DNA of 64,000 nt from Pieris napi. Taxonomy: Eukaryota; Arthropoda; Insecta; Lepidoptera; Pieridae. Positions within the stretch are counted from its first letter, which is position 1. The number at the start of each line of letters is the position of its first letter. Shown one piece after another: positions 1 to 12,761 of the stretch. The notes below the pieces were generated by a model. It was not told the origin of the DNA and did no database searches. It saw only the letters and a program-made list of their open reading frames with translations. A program made the translations under genes and the position numbers. The stretch is from positions 895,501 to 959,500 of the forward strand of contig NC_062242.1 of assembly GCF_905475465.1 (NCBI RefSeq). The letters are read 5' to 3'.

Positions 1-130
1 ATAACAATCAAATATACATTATTTACAATTATCTTAACCTTCATAATTATATTTTTATAATTAAAAATTCATTAAAAGAAAATGAAATTTAAAATTGGTT
101 TTCTGCCACAGGGCAGTGTACCTTATAATA
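1..130 (-). repeat. LINE 3' fragment, same family as 25,325-25,634
   Basis: aaaattggttttctgccaca gggcagtgtacctta and the AT-rich leader match 25,325-25,462 with short gaps. Confidence 0.55.
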
Positions 131-156
131 TAGTTTATATTTTATGTTAGCTGTAG

Positions 157-282
157 GATTGCAAAATAAATATGACGAAGCCGGAAAGCCGGAAGTTGGG
201 GAGGCTTTTTCCCAAAAAAGCAAACAAGCCCGAGCGTGGTAGTATAATAGATCGACATGTAAAAGCCATCGAGTTTATTTAA
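157..282 (+). CDS. Candidate small exon or short ORF starting MTKPESRKLGRLF
   Basis: After an acceptor-like tgttagctgtag|g, an ATG at 172 opens 36 codons (stop 280-282) with a basic, coding-like sequence (MTKPESRKLGRLFPKKANKP). A possible donor gtagta at 239 would end the exon at 238 in phase 1, matching the phase-1 acceptors at 28,653 and 38,790. The sequence is unrecognised and no promoter or first exon is visible, so this is only a candidate. Confidence 0.25.
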   Translation, partial: DCKINMTKPESRKLGRLFPKKANKPERGSIIDRHVKAIEFI

Positions 283-1849
283 TTTTACCTATAATTTGTG
301 TCTGAATAAGACAATCTTTATTTATTTATAGATAGGCAAAACAGATCACAGATGCAAATGATATGAAGCAAAGAATTTTATTACGTTTTATTTCTCTTCT
401 TCCGAGATTGTATACTCAAAACGCTAATTTAAATTCAGCAAAAGTAATTGTCCATATTATTTGAATAAGCTTTACAAAACGTCATAAAAATTTACGATAT
501 AGCCATTTTATTACCGCATTAAATGTACGATTACCAATTTTATACGTATTCGATGCTTCGATCAAAGTGACAAATGAAATCTGATTGTCATACAATCATC
601 CAAATGTCATAAGAGGAATGTCGGAACTATGTTGCGAAACAATGCCGTGTTGAAACTGATAAAAGTTACCATGCGAGGGTTAATCTCATTTCGCACGAAT
701 GGATTTTAAAAGTTTATCCTTGCATTTCATTAACGTTCAATATTGCAGGATGTTGTAACGGCATTTAAACAAAAGCTGTTGCAACTGTCTCTTTTAGTCT
801 TGAAGTAAAATTTTGGCGGAAAGAGATGTATGCTTTACGTCTCAATAAGTTCTTCGACTAACAAAGTTGAAGATGAAAGAAATGTTTTAGTAGGGTAAGA
901 TTCACAGACGCTAAGTAGGGCTCCCGTTTATATAAATAGAAATGTGTTTATTCATTTGCCAGCTCTTCCAAACTTAATTATAAATTCAACACGCTTCAAT
1001 GGATGAGTGAGGGTGCAAAGTGAGTGAGTGAGTGAGTAAGTGAAATGTGTAACTACTTTTTAGGTCTCAGAAGCATCTCCAACACTGCATAAGGAGTGTT
1101 CATAAGCTAGTCCTTTAATCGTATTTTTAGATTGTAAACGGTGAGCGGGTAGATATTAAGCAGCCTATTTAATTAACTACCGAAAACACGTCTATAAAAC
1201 GTATTTGGATTTGACATACAGGAGCTGACATTTATTTTGTAATTGTTAAGTATGTATTGTATTTGATAGATAATACGTGCCAAAACCTATACTTAAAATA
1301 ATAAGTTTATACGATAGGGAATCATTACCTTCTAATCTTATCATTATTTTTATTATTCATTGTGTTGAAATACAATCAATAAAGTCGTGATGTTGCGAAG
1401 ACAATTTGACAATCTATTAAGTGTTTGTAATGTTATAGAAAATTATAATTTCGTATTGTCCCGACAGCAAGCAAAATAACCTTGGTATAAATTGTATTTT
1501 GCTATTGTCATCGAATAATCGAACATCTGTGCAACTTCCCAAGTATTCTCGTTCTTTGTGTCAATTGTAATTTTTAACAAAAACAACTGAACGCGCGATT
1601 GGCTTTGTTTTGATTGTTTAAAGTTTAGTTCCTATTGGAATCGTTATTATATAATTAAGTATTTAAAATTTCATTTAGATATTACCAATATGTTAATGTT
1701 CAATATGAAAATGAAATAAGATACAATTTCGATTGGTTTGTGATCCATTATTATTTTTAAACAACAACTTCAAATACGATGCATTATTTTTACAAATAAC
1801 TTATAAAAATCATTTTTGTATTGTTAATAGTTGTATTTTATTTTAGTAT
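283..1849. other. Non-coding, AT-rich
   Basis: Only the GAGT microsatellite at 1,015 stands out; no exon-like ORF or recognisable element on either strand. Confidence 0.6.
1015..1045. repeat. GAGT tetranucleotide microsatellite
   Basis: agtgagtgagtgagtgagta, about six GTGA units, slightly imperfect. Confidence 0.8.
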
Positions 1850-2640
1850 TGTTGTAGCTGACCCGGAAAACGTTGTTTTCCTTGTATATTATTTCTAGGA
1901 AACATTTTTTCAGTTTAATAAAAATAACTATCTACAATAATAAAAAATAGGGGCTTATCATAGAGAAGTGAAAATTAGGAGTTGTATGTATTTGTGTACG
2001 CTGTATCAAAAAAAAATAGAGACAAAAAAATTCTAAAAATAAAAAAAATTGTTTGAGGTGGACACCCCTTATCACTTAGGCCTACAACGCACTAGCGGCT
2101 GGCCGTGATGCGGTGTGCCGCTGCGGCGGGCCGCGGTATATACGGTCCGCCGTAGCGGCCTGCCGTATTCCGGCTAACCGTCCCTATTGCGGTCCTATTG
2201 CGGTCTGCCGCAATCGTCACTCGTCAGTGCTTCTTGAAATATTACAAATTCAAATTTAATGACGTGGAATAAGTGATACATCTATCTTATGTTCCATAAT
2301 AAACATATTTTATTTTTTGATTTTTTACTCTTTTAAAATTGGTTTACAATATTTTGTTTACATTTGTTAAATAATTATATGTAATGACGTAGGTAGGACG
2401 GCTAACCGCGCTGAGTGCGTGGAGGGGACGCGGCGCGCCGCATCATTCAACCGGTGCGGCTCGCCGCAGCTCCAGATCAACCGGAGCGGTTGACGGTTGA
2501 CCGCAAGTCAGTGCGTTGTTATCGTGCGGTTTCATATAATAATCGATGTGCGGCCCGCCGCAGCGGCACACCGCATTGCGGCCAGCCGCTAGTGCGTTGT
2601 AGGTCTTAGGGGTTTGAAATAGAGATTATGTTTGACAACG
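1850..2640. repeat. Degenerate dispersed repeat split by the 2,079 MITE
   Basis: gttgtagctgacccggaaaa ... gtttcctagaaataat (mixed) ... ggggcttatcatagag on the left and aggggtttgaaatagagatt on the right look like one element. It is interrupted at cacTTA|ggcc by the MITE. Confidence 0.45.
2079..2605. mobile_element. GC-rich MITE with long inverted repeats and TTA duplication
   Basis: Ends ggcctacaacgcactagcgg and its complement (one mismatch) begin inverted repeats of about 55 bp. TTA flanks both sides (2076-2078, 2606-2608), the Harbinger-type duplication. The interior is built of gcgg/ccgc-rich motifs around an AT-rich core (2230-2390). It is inserted in another dispersed repeat (see findings). 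Confidence 0.85.
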
Positions 2641-3891
2641 TTTGCTTAGGCACTAACAAAGACAATTTGCCGATCGCATTAGAGACACGATTAATCGTAA
2701 CTTCCTAAACGTACCGGATCATTGCAATAACGATTTGCATAGACTATAAATGACTCAACAAGAAAAGTGGTCCAGCTGCAAATTTAGTTAGACCTTGAAC
2801 TGATATTCGATTTAGTTTGCGCCATTACTTTGATTGAAACGTTTAGAAATCTGACGAAACAATGGTTCAGGGCGTAAATATGATAATAATAATCATGTAT
2901 AATCGACACGTAGTAGAAGTAAAAGTTATAGAAACATTCATGCTTTAAGCATGCTTTTTAGTATTTATTTATTAATAAAAACATTTCTGCCCTAACTGTC
3001 CTTGCTATGTAACAATTTTATGAAGTACATGTCAAGCGCAAATTCTCGGCGTACTCTGAGCTAGTTGTAGCCCACAGAACCAAGAATAAATAAGGTCGGA
3101 GACATGAGTGGGTAAAAAATTCTTTTGTAGAATACTACGGTATAATAATACCGTATACCTTCTTTCATATGTCATTACTGTCCAGTTAATCTGTGTCTGT
3201 TTATTATGTCCGATTTCGTAAACGATATTCCAGGATTCCTATCTGATATTTTTGTCTGCTTTGTGGCGTTTTCTCGAGTAAAGCGTATTTAGTGTACACT
3301 TTTGGGATACTATCCTTGCATAGCGGATGGCTTCGCAATCCAGTTGCATTGAGGTTACAAAATAATGGAAAATTACTGAATAAATAAATAGTAAAATGCT
3401 ATTTTAATTAACAAATTGATATTAAGGCGAATGTAGGGACAGTCTTTTATTATAAAATTTAAATAAAATATAATCATTATTGTATCAATATCGGGACTCA
3501 ATTTTTGGTTAAAGTAAAAAAATATTTAAATTAAAAATATAAAGTGCCAGATTAACGCAGCTTAATGGGATTTAAAATAAGTTATACATTTTACGAAAAT
3601 AATAACAGCATTGATTGATTGAAGTTAAATATTATATATTAAAGAAAACAATTAAGAGGATTATTTTTAACGTAGTTTAATTTACTGTGTATTTAAGTTA
3701 AATGCATAGCGAGGTCATGAGAGGTCAAAAGATAAATAAACCTTTATGAAGAGTACGAGTCGTTGCTATGAAATTCTATAATAAACATATTTTTCATGTT
3801 TATGACCGATTCGGCCAGTTAGGGTAATATTAAATATATTTCCTAAATTTATTGCCTCAGTTAGTTATGAACTAGTGATATTTTATTTACA
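2641..3891. other. Non-coding, AT-rich
   Basis: No supported gene or repeat seen. Confidence 0.6.
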
Positions 3892-3985
3892 GCGGGTATG
3901 AGGCTCACCTGATGTTAAGTGATATGCCCATGGACACTCTCAATGCTAGAGGGCTCGCGAGCGCATTGCCCGCCTTGTAGGAGAT
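3892..3985 (-). repeat. GGCAACGCACTCGC family, minus copy
   Basis: aggctcacctgatgttaagt, then cactctcaatgctagagggc and gcgagcgcattgcc: reverse complement of the copy at 4,466. Confidence 0.7.
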
Positions 3986-4282
3986 TATTGACGTAATAGT
4001 ACCGCAAAAATAAGTGATATTTAATACATACTTAAGTACAGCATTTCTGAAACACGGAAGAACAACAGTAATTTAAAAAAAAAAGGTTTCGCTGGTTGTT
4101 GAAAAGAAGCTTTATTTTGGAGGTTATATAAACCACGTGTGGGGGAGGACAAATTATTCACGAATTTAACTACATATACACATTTTAATTATAATTTACA
4201 AAATTCCAGCAACGTAAGTCAAATACAAACATTTCTTTGTAATGTTCCTTGTTAACGGGTTTTTAGGTTTTATTACTTGACT

Positions 4283-4445
4283 TAATGTCCTACTGATGGC
4301 GCAGAGCCACAGCGAGTTACCATTGCGTTCGTTCTTGAGCGAGGCTCCAAGTCTTTCGAGGACGACGACGCGACGCCAAGTTTTCTTGGGACGGCCATGC
4401 TTCCCTTTTCCTTGCGGGTTCCAATCAAGGGCCCTTGGGAATATA
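4283..4445 (-). pseudogene. RTE-type LINE reverse transcriptase, C-terminal fragment
   Basis: The minus strand encodes ALDWNPQGKGKHGRPKKTWR, close to the conserved WNPQGxRKRGRPxxTWRR ending of RTE-like retrotransposon polyproteins, then LGASLKNERNGNSLW in place of the usual W..... segment. Only the last domain survives. Confidence 0.65.
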
Positions 4446-4465
4446 ATTGGAATCTCTGCTGAGTG

Positions 4466-4592
4466 TAGGGCGGTAAAAGACCGGCAACGCACTCGCAAGC
4501 CCTCTGGCATTGAGAGTGTAAATTGGCGGCGGTATCACTTAACATCAGGTGAGCCTCCTGCCCATTTGCCACCTATTCTATAAAAAAAATGG
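4466..4592 (+). repeat. Dispersed lepidopteran repeat tail (GGCAACGCACTCGC family)
   Basis: gaccggcaacgcactcgcaa ... cacttaacatcaggtgagcc ... cctattctataaaaa. Further copies in this window are at 3,892, 7,203, 23,398, 31,817 and 46,551; probably the 3' end of a retroelement. Confidence 0.75.
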
Positions 4593-4998
4593 GGCTTCTC
4601 GGTAGCGCTGCCAAAGTTGCTAGATATAAATTTTCTCGGGCCAGTCGGTACTAGTAAACATGTGCGCTGGACAGAAACCGGTGGAAATAGTCCGCTCCAG
4701 ATACTTCGTTGCTGTCCACGACACTCAGATATGACCTGCCGATAAGAGAGAGAGAGGAATATTAATATTGCTATATTTAAAAGTGTTTTTGTGACACGAT
4801 CTCTGAACCCATTAAAGTTGACCTCACTCTGATTTCATTATGTCGGACTGCAGTTTTAATTAATTTAAAATAATATAATAACATTATCTTATTGATGGGA
4901 ATATTGAAGTGAGATTTTAAGGTAAAGTGTATTTATAAATAACAAATTATACATTAAAGGTGCAATAAATAATTTTTCATTATTTTTGGTTATATAAT

Positions 4999-5337
4999 AT
5001 GTGGTGCTATCGGATGCTTCGTATAAGCTGGATCCAGAATGTCTCTAACGAGAAGTTTCTTAAACGAGTTGGAATATCGAAAAACTTATGCAGAACATTA
5101 AACAACGGAAAGTTGCGTACCTGGGCCACGTGTTGTACCATGACCGCTTCCACACGCTACCACCATCTTCAATTAACGATAATGGGCAAAATCCAGGGTA
5201 AACGGCGTGTTAGTAAAAGGAAGAAATCATGGCTTCGCAACGTTAGGGAATAGACGGGTATTGCGACTGAGGAAGAGTTGCTGCATCTAGCACAGGACTT
5301 GACACGCTTCAAGAGACTGACGGCCAACCTCCAGTAA
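4999..5337 (+). pseudogene. LINE reverse transcriptase C-terminus, one internal stop
   Basis: MWCYRMLRISWIQNVSNEKF, KRRVSKRKKSWLRNVRE, then an in-frame TAG (5251), then TGIATEEELLHLAQD and RLTANLQ with a stop. This matches the C-terminal ending of a widespread lepidopteran endonuclease/reverse-transcriptase LINE. Its 3' sequence (gcggccaacctccagtaat type) recurs at 19,450. Confidence 0.7.
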
Positions 5338-5344
5338 TAGAGAG

Positions 5345-6394
5345 GCACTAAAAGAAGAAAGAAGAAGATATAATACAAGCAAATTGAATTTAATTTTACT
5401 TATGTGTGTAGTGGAAGACTTAATATAGTTGATCCTTAATTTCGCGTTATTTTTTTTATTTATATAAAAATGCAAGTGTCATGTCACACGGTCTAGTGAA
5501 TTCCAATCATTATATAAGATAAATTATATTTTTTCAGAAACCTCTTATAAAATGCGACAATTAACATACCTCACGAATTGTTAATTTTGACCCAATTTTC
5601 TTTGTTAAAATTCTTAGTTGACCTGTTGAAAAGATTACTTAACATTTGATAAATCACTCTTAATCTTCCGTTTTATTAACATAAATGATTGCGGTAATTA
5701 TAATTTTTAATGATGACACGACCCCGTAAAGTTTTGCAACTTGGGTTTTATTAATCTAATTTAACCCTTTTCTTTCGCAATGTTTATTTATTGTCAAATG
5801 TCGCAACTCTTTTAATATTATTATGCAAATATTTATCATTATGTTGGTTTTAATACATATGGCTATTAGCACATTATATAGCTAATTTAAAAACTATTTA
5901 TACATAATTGAATAATAAATATTTTAACGTGTTTGTTTAACACACTTTTTAAATTTATACTTCTGAGATGCGAACTCAACTTTGTAGGTTATAAAGCTCT
6001 CTAAAAGTATTAGGTTTTAAATTAATATATTAAGTATCTTACATATAAAATCATGTATAAATAATGATAGTTTTACGAGGTTTTTGAGCGCTACACCTCG
6101 TCCATTTGATCGCATCTAAAGCATGGCTAGTCGAATAGTCAACGACCCAACTCGTTCTGATCGGCTTGATCCTTTAGCTTTTCGTAGAGATCCTGATTCC
6201 ATTAGAATTTTCTACTACATATATTATGGGGAATAACTTAGATTGATATTTATGACTGAATTCCATCATTGTATGTCAAAGCAGAATGTGAAATTCCATC
6301 CGTGTCAAGTAGACGAACCACCACAAAGCGCTTTTAAGGCGAATCTGTCTGGCACCACATTATTGTAGTGCCAGCTGCCAGAGTTATAGGTTGG
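5345..6394. other. Non-coding
   Basis: A possible dispersed-repeat segment begins near 6,070 (ttttgagcgctacacctcgt) and grades into the repeat at 6,395; otherwise nothing. Confidence 0.5.
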
Positions 6395-6560
6395 TGGACT
6401 CATTCTTCGCACTTAGACTCATAATTGGTCCGTTGTACGTAAAGTCCTGGCTAGTTTAGCCAGCCTAGCTCCTTCCAGAAGCACAGAAGTCTCCTGGGCA
6501 CTTCACAGGCTTTCTGTACGTTCCGAGGATTTCTGCACGTTGATTCCAGAGGTATTTCCG
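6395..6560 (+). repeat. Relative of the 33,258-33,555 repeat
   Basis: cgcacttagactcataattg, gtctcctgggcacttc and cgttccgaggatttctgcac align with the host repeat at 33,258-33,555 without its MITE. Confidence 0.5.
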
Positions 6561-7202
6561 AGCCTTAACTAAGGACCGTAGGGACCTTCTATAATATAAA
6601 GCATCATTGTTTCAAAGGCCTAACACCCATTAGCTCTTCGGCCATTAATGTATTCAAAAAAAAGTTTATTATTTAATTTATTTGACTCACATTTCCCGTT
6701 TTTACGTAATTTTTGTTCCGCTAACAAAAACAACACAAAGTGCTTTTACGTACACATATTTCAAATTCTGATTTCAATAATAATTAATAATGAAAAAAAA
6801 CATAGTTCATATGGATTATATAATAATTATGTAAATCCAAAATCGAATACACATATCAAATGACTAGACAAGATAATTAATTTTATAGGAAGATGATATA
6901 AATTGTAAATAAATACACGTGCATTTAAGACCTTGATCCAATGGCATTTATCGGAGTCAATCACCTAATAATGTGATTTGATACATGCGATTATAGCATT
7001 TAGTCTCGATAAAATAGGAAAGATTTTGGCGTGATTTCGAAAGCGCATTTTATTTATGCTTTCATACAATTTAATCGATTGTGTTGGATCGGCATTTCTT
7101 TAACAAGGTCAAGATTAAATTGTACGTATTGACCTTATCTAACTTGAGTTTAAAGAATACAAGTCTAAAGGCGTTGATTTTATATTACACCAGACAAGCG
7201 CA

Positions 7203-7325
7203 CCAATTCTTTAAAGGCCAGCAACGCACTCGCGAGCAAGCTGGCATTGAGAGTGTCCATGGCCTATCACTTAACATCAGGCGAGCGTCCTATCCGTTAT
7301 CCCCCTGTTCTATAAATAAAAAACA
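7203..7325 (+). repeat. GGCAACGCACTCGC family copy
   Basis: aggccagcaacgcactcgcg ... ttgagagtgtccatgg ... cacttaacatcaggcgagcg, ending in an A-rich tail. Confidence 0.7.
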
Positions 7326-8499
7326 TCAACTAGCATTATTTTAATAATAATTAAGCCTGTTTATTTCCAATCATTACAAATGTTGACAATATACAGTTTA
7401 GATTTGTTATACGTTGATCGGAATCCATTAACGAGTAAAGGCCTCCTCTTTTTCCAAATTTCTCTATCCATGGATTTCTTTCTCCAATCGCTTCCTGATA
7501 ACTCTTCTATATCTTCTATCCACCTTTTCTAGGGCGCCCACTTCTCCTTCTTCCCGTAGTTTCCACTAGCAACTCCATTATTATACGCTTATGTAAATAA
7601 TATTAAGTTGTGTATATTATCACCATTTATATTAAAAAGATATTTAGCACAAACTAAGTGATTTTATAAATAGAGAGCTACTCTACTTCCTCATATCCAA
7701 AATACTACTCGAAGTTTTAACAAAAATGAAGTCCCTTGGCGGACATAAATTCGAAGCGCATGTTTTGTTTTGTTCTCTTTATTTATTAATGTCCACGCAT
7801 AACTTTCGTAGATCGATTTTGATTCAGGAATCACACGAATAAGCGTATATAATAGCCGCTTAATAATAGCGCCCATATATAGCCCATTCGGACCTTTATG
7901 GTCCTTGCCTACAACTAATCAACACTTCATACATTTAATTATATAGTAAGGCAATTAAACGTTGTTATTAGATACTTTTTAGCGCGTGTCGAAGCCTTTT
8001 ATAAAATAAATGGATCACCTAGAGTCGTGGGCATTAGTGATTATGCTATAAATACTAACAAATAAGCAAACATTACATAATTCTAATAAAACCAATGTGT
8101 GAAACAAACCAAATGGTGAAACTGCATTCCGACGTAATATGTTAAATATTTATGAATGTCATATTGTCGGAAATAAAAACCATTCACGCGATTAATCCAA
8201 TAACTTAGTTATATATAAAACACATATATTTATGAACCATGACGGCTTCGAACGGATTCCATCAATCTTTTAAGTTCTTGGACGTAATTCGACAAATACT
8301 GGGACGTTAACATTCTGCCAAAGCTCAAAGATTCCGAGACTAAACTCGATATCTGCGTTGTGGATAAAAATGTATCCCAAATTTATTTCCTGCTTTAATG
8401 CGGCCATCATCTGATGGTACTTCGTAGCCAAGACAGTTGTCTTTAATCGTAGTAAGTCCGTTTTGAATAAAAAGTTTATAGCCTGTAGCTGCTAATGCT

Positions 8500-8590
8500 G
8501 ATTAATGTATATTTCTTTTTGTCGTTCATAAGTATACATTGTGTTACCTATATGAATAAATTTTTGACTTTTTGACTTTGACTTATTGGG
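8500..8590 (+). repeat. LINE tail with TTTGACT simple repeat
   Basis: tcataagtatacattgtgtt acctatatgaataaa followed by tttttgactttttgactttgac. A second copy lies at 32,970. Confidence 0.6.
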
Positions 8591-8769
8591 TTTTCGTCAA
8601 TAATCTGTTGATATTAAGTATGCTAAGCCGTTCTTTTCTATTAGCTTTCTTTTTATGACCTCCGTTTTCACATTAAACAAAATATTTACGGGGAATTATA
8701 ATTGTTGAAAGTTCCGTGGTACCAAATGTAACCTTGCGTTTGTTTTATACTTGATCAGTGGTATTGGTT

Positions 8770-8920
8770 CAGGGGCCTTAGGCAAGATGCCCTAACAGTA
8801 GATAGTGTATATAGAATATATAGAAAGTCAAAAACTAAATTTGTATGGAAATGACAGTTCGTGTCAAAAAGTTTTCATACAAATTTAGTTTTTGTTAAGC
8901 CATCTTGACTAAGGCCCCAG
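8770..8920. mobile_element. Short palindromic MITE, about 150 bp
   Basis: ggggccttaggcaagatg at the left pairs with catcttgactaaggcccc at the right. Further in, aaaactaaatttgtatgg pairs with catacaaatttagttttt. No ORF; target duplication not visible. Confidence 0.75.
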
Positions 8921-10239
8921 GTATGACAAATAGTGTATGAAAACCATGGTTAAGATATATGACGGAGAATTAGAGCCGGTATAAGAAGTCACTAAAATAG
9001 TCGAATACACCTACTAACCTACTCTTTGAGTCGGTTTAAAATTGGAATTCCAATAACCCAGATTAGTGTAATAATAGCAATCTATTACCGGTTCTGAATT
9101 AGGATCAATATCGACCTACTGATTCGAATGCGTGAGTGACCTGTTACATTAGAGAAACGATAAAATGGAGTCACAAATATTTGTTATAATTTTCACGGTA
9201 ACATTATGTAGATATGATCTACAATCGTTTCTATTAAGTATTAATAACCAGTGTGTAGCGAGGTCTCACCATCGTTATATTATTTGTAGCATAGCCTATA
9301 GACTTACCTTATATTAAGTAAATCCTGAGATTACTACGCTCCAACAAAAAAACTCTATTAACAATATTATTTACAAAATACATTAGAATTATTATTTAAA
9401 AATATTGTGAAATTACCCAAACTCAATCAATATTTACTTTTAGCAAATTTAATACTAATAGCCAGTTCGGTATTAATCAAAATTTAATTAAAATAGGCTA
9501 TTAATAAGAATTTTATACACATTCTTAGCTCAGCTGACATAATGTCTTATATAATTACACAAAAGTTACCGTGAATCTTAACTAGTCACTGACGACATTT
9601 GTAGTACTTAAAATATATGTTTGTTTAGTTTGTATGACGGAATAAAACAAACTGCAATTTAAAAAAAATCTAATAAACTTCTTATTTAGACTACGATTCC
9701 TGAAAATTTCTTAATGCTTTCTTTCCTTCGATACAGGACGTCTTCCTTTGCCTGTCAAAATGGCCAATTGTAAAGTAAGGAATTCTTATAGGTAAAAACA
9801 AATTATGTCACCAAGCCTTTTATAAAAGTACGCGAATTAAATACCAAATATGAACAATACTGAGTGAAAACGCGAAAGTGAAACTTCCATACATTATGGG
9901 CATTGGACACGACACGATGCGCGATCACGTAATCGGATCTCGAGATATTCGATGCACGCGATAATCGATATTCCGGGACTCGTTAAGGAAATTGCATTCG
10001 CCATTCGTGATTACTTGATAAAGTCATTAATTATTAATTAATTTAAATCCCATTGTGGGACATGCACATTTTTAAGCATGCTTACGAAAAGTCCTCAAAA
10101 TTCGTAAATTGGGGTCAATTCTTGGGCTGGTTACGTTAGTTATGTGGGTCAAAATTGTCGAACACTTTTTATTTATTTAACAAAATAAGCTACCATTACA
10201 GTTTACTAAGTTTTCAGTTTACAGTTTATTAAATACAAA

Positions 10240-10345
10240 ACAATATAATTTCTAAATTTACATTTACTGCCAGTTCACAAGTCTAGGACGTAGAGCGGGC
10301 AAGAAGAACTGGCAAGAAACTCTTTTTAGTTGCCAAGTTTTGAGT
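10240..10345 (+). repeat. Dispersed retroelement tail
   Basis: tgccagttcacaagtctagg, gtagagcgggcaagaagaac and tggcaagaaactctttttag are familiar from lepidopteran LINE 3' ends. Confidence 0.45.
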
Positions 10346-11139
10346 CATACAAATTATTTGAACTGGAGCAAATTAATCTCAAGGATTAGGATCATTTAAA
10401 TAATCGTCAAATTTATAAACAATTTTTATTATTATTCACTTGGGAGTTTGTTGTAAAAACGAATATAATTTCCATATAAGGAGTGGTTTACCTTATGGAG
10501 CCTAGTTGGTCGTATGCTTTGATTAGTTCTGTTTCGAGTATTATACTCGTGAAAGTCGCCATTTGTTTTAAAATCGTTTATATTTTTTGTACTTAACAAC
10601 TTCAAGAATATATTGACCAGATAGTGTCATTTATATTACTATTCACAGGAGCATTAAGTGTAGCGTAAAATAGCCGTACGTTCGTGTTATTCATATGTGT
10701 GTAACTCCATATAACAGTACACTAAGCCTTGAACCTGTAACCTACATATTACTCGATAAAAACCGAAAGTAACCAGTCAAATAGATGAAACGAGTTCACC
10801 TTTTGTAAAGAATCCAGATTGTATCTCAAGGCACTCAACTATCCTTTCATAGCTTACATAATTGTAATTGCTTTATCTCTTCCTTCCGTAAAATTGGTGT
10901 AAAAATTACCTCATTTATAATATTCAAATAAACCGAGTTAAATACCTTGTAATTGAGCGAGATATGGTTACTTGCTTCTCATATGTCTATTTTCTCAATA
11001 TTGTATGCAGATTGTAGTATTAGCCAACAGCATTGTTCATATACATATTTACATAATGTTTTTAACAGCTTTCATACCTATTAATCTATATTTTTTATGA
11101 TTTTCTTGTGTTTCAAATAAAAAAACGGGTGTGTACTTA

Positions 11140-11330
11140 GAAGTTATACTTCTTTGGCGTAACAAGATAAAAATCTTTTCAAAAAAAAATTCTTCGTTTG
11201 CAGAAAAAACTAAAATGTTGACTATAGATAACTTCAGCGTGTCGGTTTTTTGTGACGGTGTGCGCGCGCATCGTAAAAATTTTTCATCATTTTTCCCTAC
11301 CGCGCCAAAAGAACTAACTAGTATAACTTC
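11140..11330. mobile_element. MITE-like element with GAAGTTATACT ends
   Basis: gaagttatacttctttggcg at the left matches, inverted, the right end cgccaaaagaactaactagtataacttc apart from a 6-bp insertion. The interior is AT-rich and has a cgcgcgca run. Related in end sequence to the GAAGTGAAACTTC family at 36,884. Confidence 0.55.
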
Positions 11331-11370
11331 AAAAACAGATTAAAGCCTGATATTAATAATAATAATTATA

Positions 11371-11470
11371 AGTGGTGCTACCTTTTTAGGTCTAGGCCTC
11401 AGATTTCTGTATCTGTTTCATGACCTAATCTAATAGCCAAGTAGATGATCAGCCTCCTGTGCCTGTTACC
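11371..11470 (-). mobile_element. SINE family A, 3' fragment
   Basis: Matches the tail-proximal 100 bp of the family (gatgatcagcctcctgtgcc and the cctcagatttctgtatctg block). Confidence 0.7.
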
Positions 11471-12761
11471 CCATGGAATGATTAAAATCACAATTCGTTG
11501 CGACAGTTGTGTAAACAGTTCATTCAAATAAAGTCTACTTTGTATTGATTAGTATCTGTGGCAAATCTTTTTATCCTAAGCTGTTTTTTAATATCTTTAA
11601 GAAGCTTACTGTTCATGACTCTCTGTGTATGCATTACCATTGAATAATAGATTTCTAAACATATGTTAATACGAAGGCAAAACACTTGTGTTTGAACTTT
11701 GGTTATGAAGTCCGCATTCTAACAATTTCTATGGAGCAGTGAATTCTCAAGTCTAAGGGGTTTCAAACCGCGAGCTCCAATAACGAATCTAAATTTACTA
11801 AACTAGATGGTCACGCTTTCACGCTTCTGCCCTATAAACGTAAATCAATATACTGTATTTATATATGCAGTCATCTAGAAGTTATATCTATTAAATTTTA
11901 ATACTAAATACGAGTTAATGGCCTGGCGTTTGAACCCAAGAGTAAACAAAAGGTATTTACTATTTAATAATGTAAAAAGTCTTTGTGCCTCGTTTGAAAT
12001 GATCATTACTTCACACATTATGTCAATAGAATATGCGTCTAAAAATAATAATTTAAAATATTTATAAGTCAAAAATTTCGGCAGATTTCGGAAATAATAC
12101 TTTTCTTATTCCCTTAGAATTTGTACATAGAATGCGTCGCAAGTTGAGTAATATAATAATAAAAATGAAGTTCGATCGAGAAATAGTAATATCGGATATC
12201 TAAATCGGATCGGATGTATTTCTTAAGATTAACAAATACATTCATTTTTATGTGCAACCATAAAAACTATGAGCCATTAACAATTGCAATAACACTTTCT
12301 AATTGGTTAATAATGAACATTTTATGTTACTCATAGCAATATTGCCTCAAGTTGATACACAATTGTTCACGTTTATTTATTTGGAATGAGAAAAGAACAG
12401 AATCCTCTTCCACGAGTGGCAGTAAACGAGCTTAATTGGGAACTTTGAGATGATAAGGGAATATTGATATCTGATGAAACACAACAGATATAAATTCGAT
12501 TAAGTTGTCAAAAATATGATTTTTTTTTTTATGGAAGAGCTGACCCTGACACAGGTATTTTTTTACTAAAAAAAGGATAAAAGGTTAAGTAAAAGGGTTT
12601 TCAAATCTTACACGTTATAAAAAAAATTAACTGCTCAGTTAATTGATAATTATTATTACCTAATGTTTAGTTTGCTGAACAAAGTTGTGATAAATTATAG
12701 GAAATATAATTATTAAAGATTTTTATGCTTAAGAATTACTGTTAAAGATAATTCTTACCTC

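Larger units (their letters stand above)
7326..10239. other. Non-coding with repeat islands
   Basis: Apart from the LINE tail (8,500) and MITE (8,770) listed separately, nothing coding. A 38-bp segment 9737-9774 has strong splice sites on both sides but is too short to support a gene. Confidence 0.5.

Noticed and set aside
2415..2609. 64-codon ORF
   Set aside because: Lies wholly in the GC-rich right arm of the MITE at 2,079-2,605.
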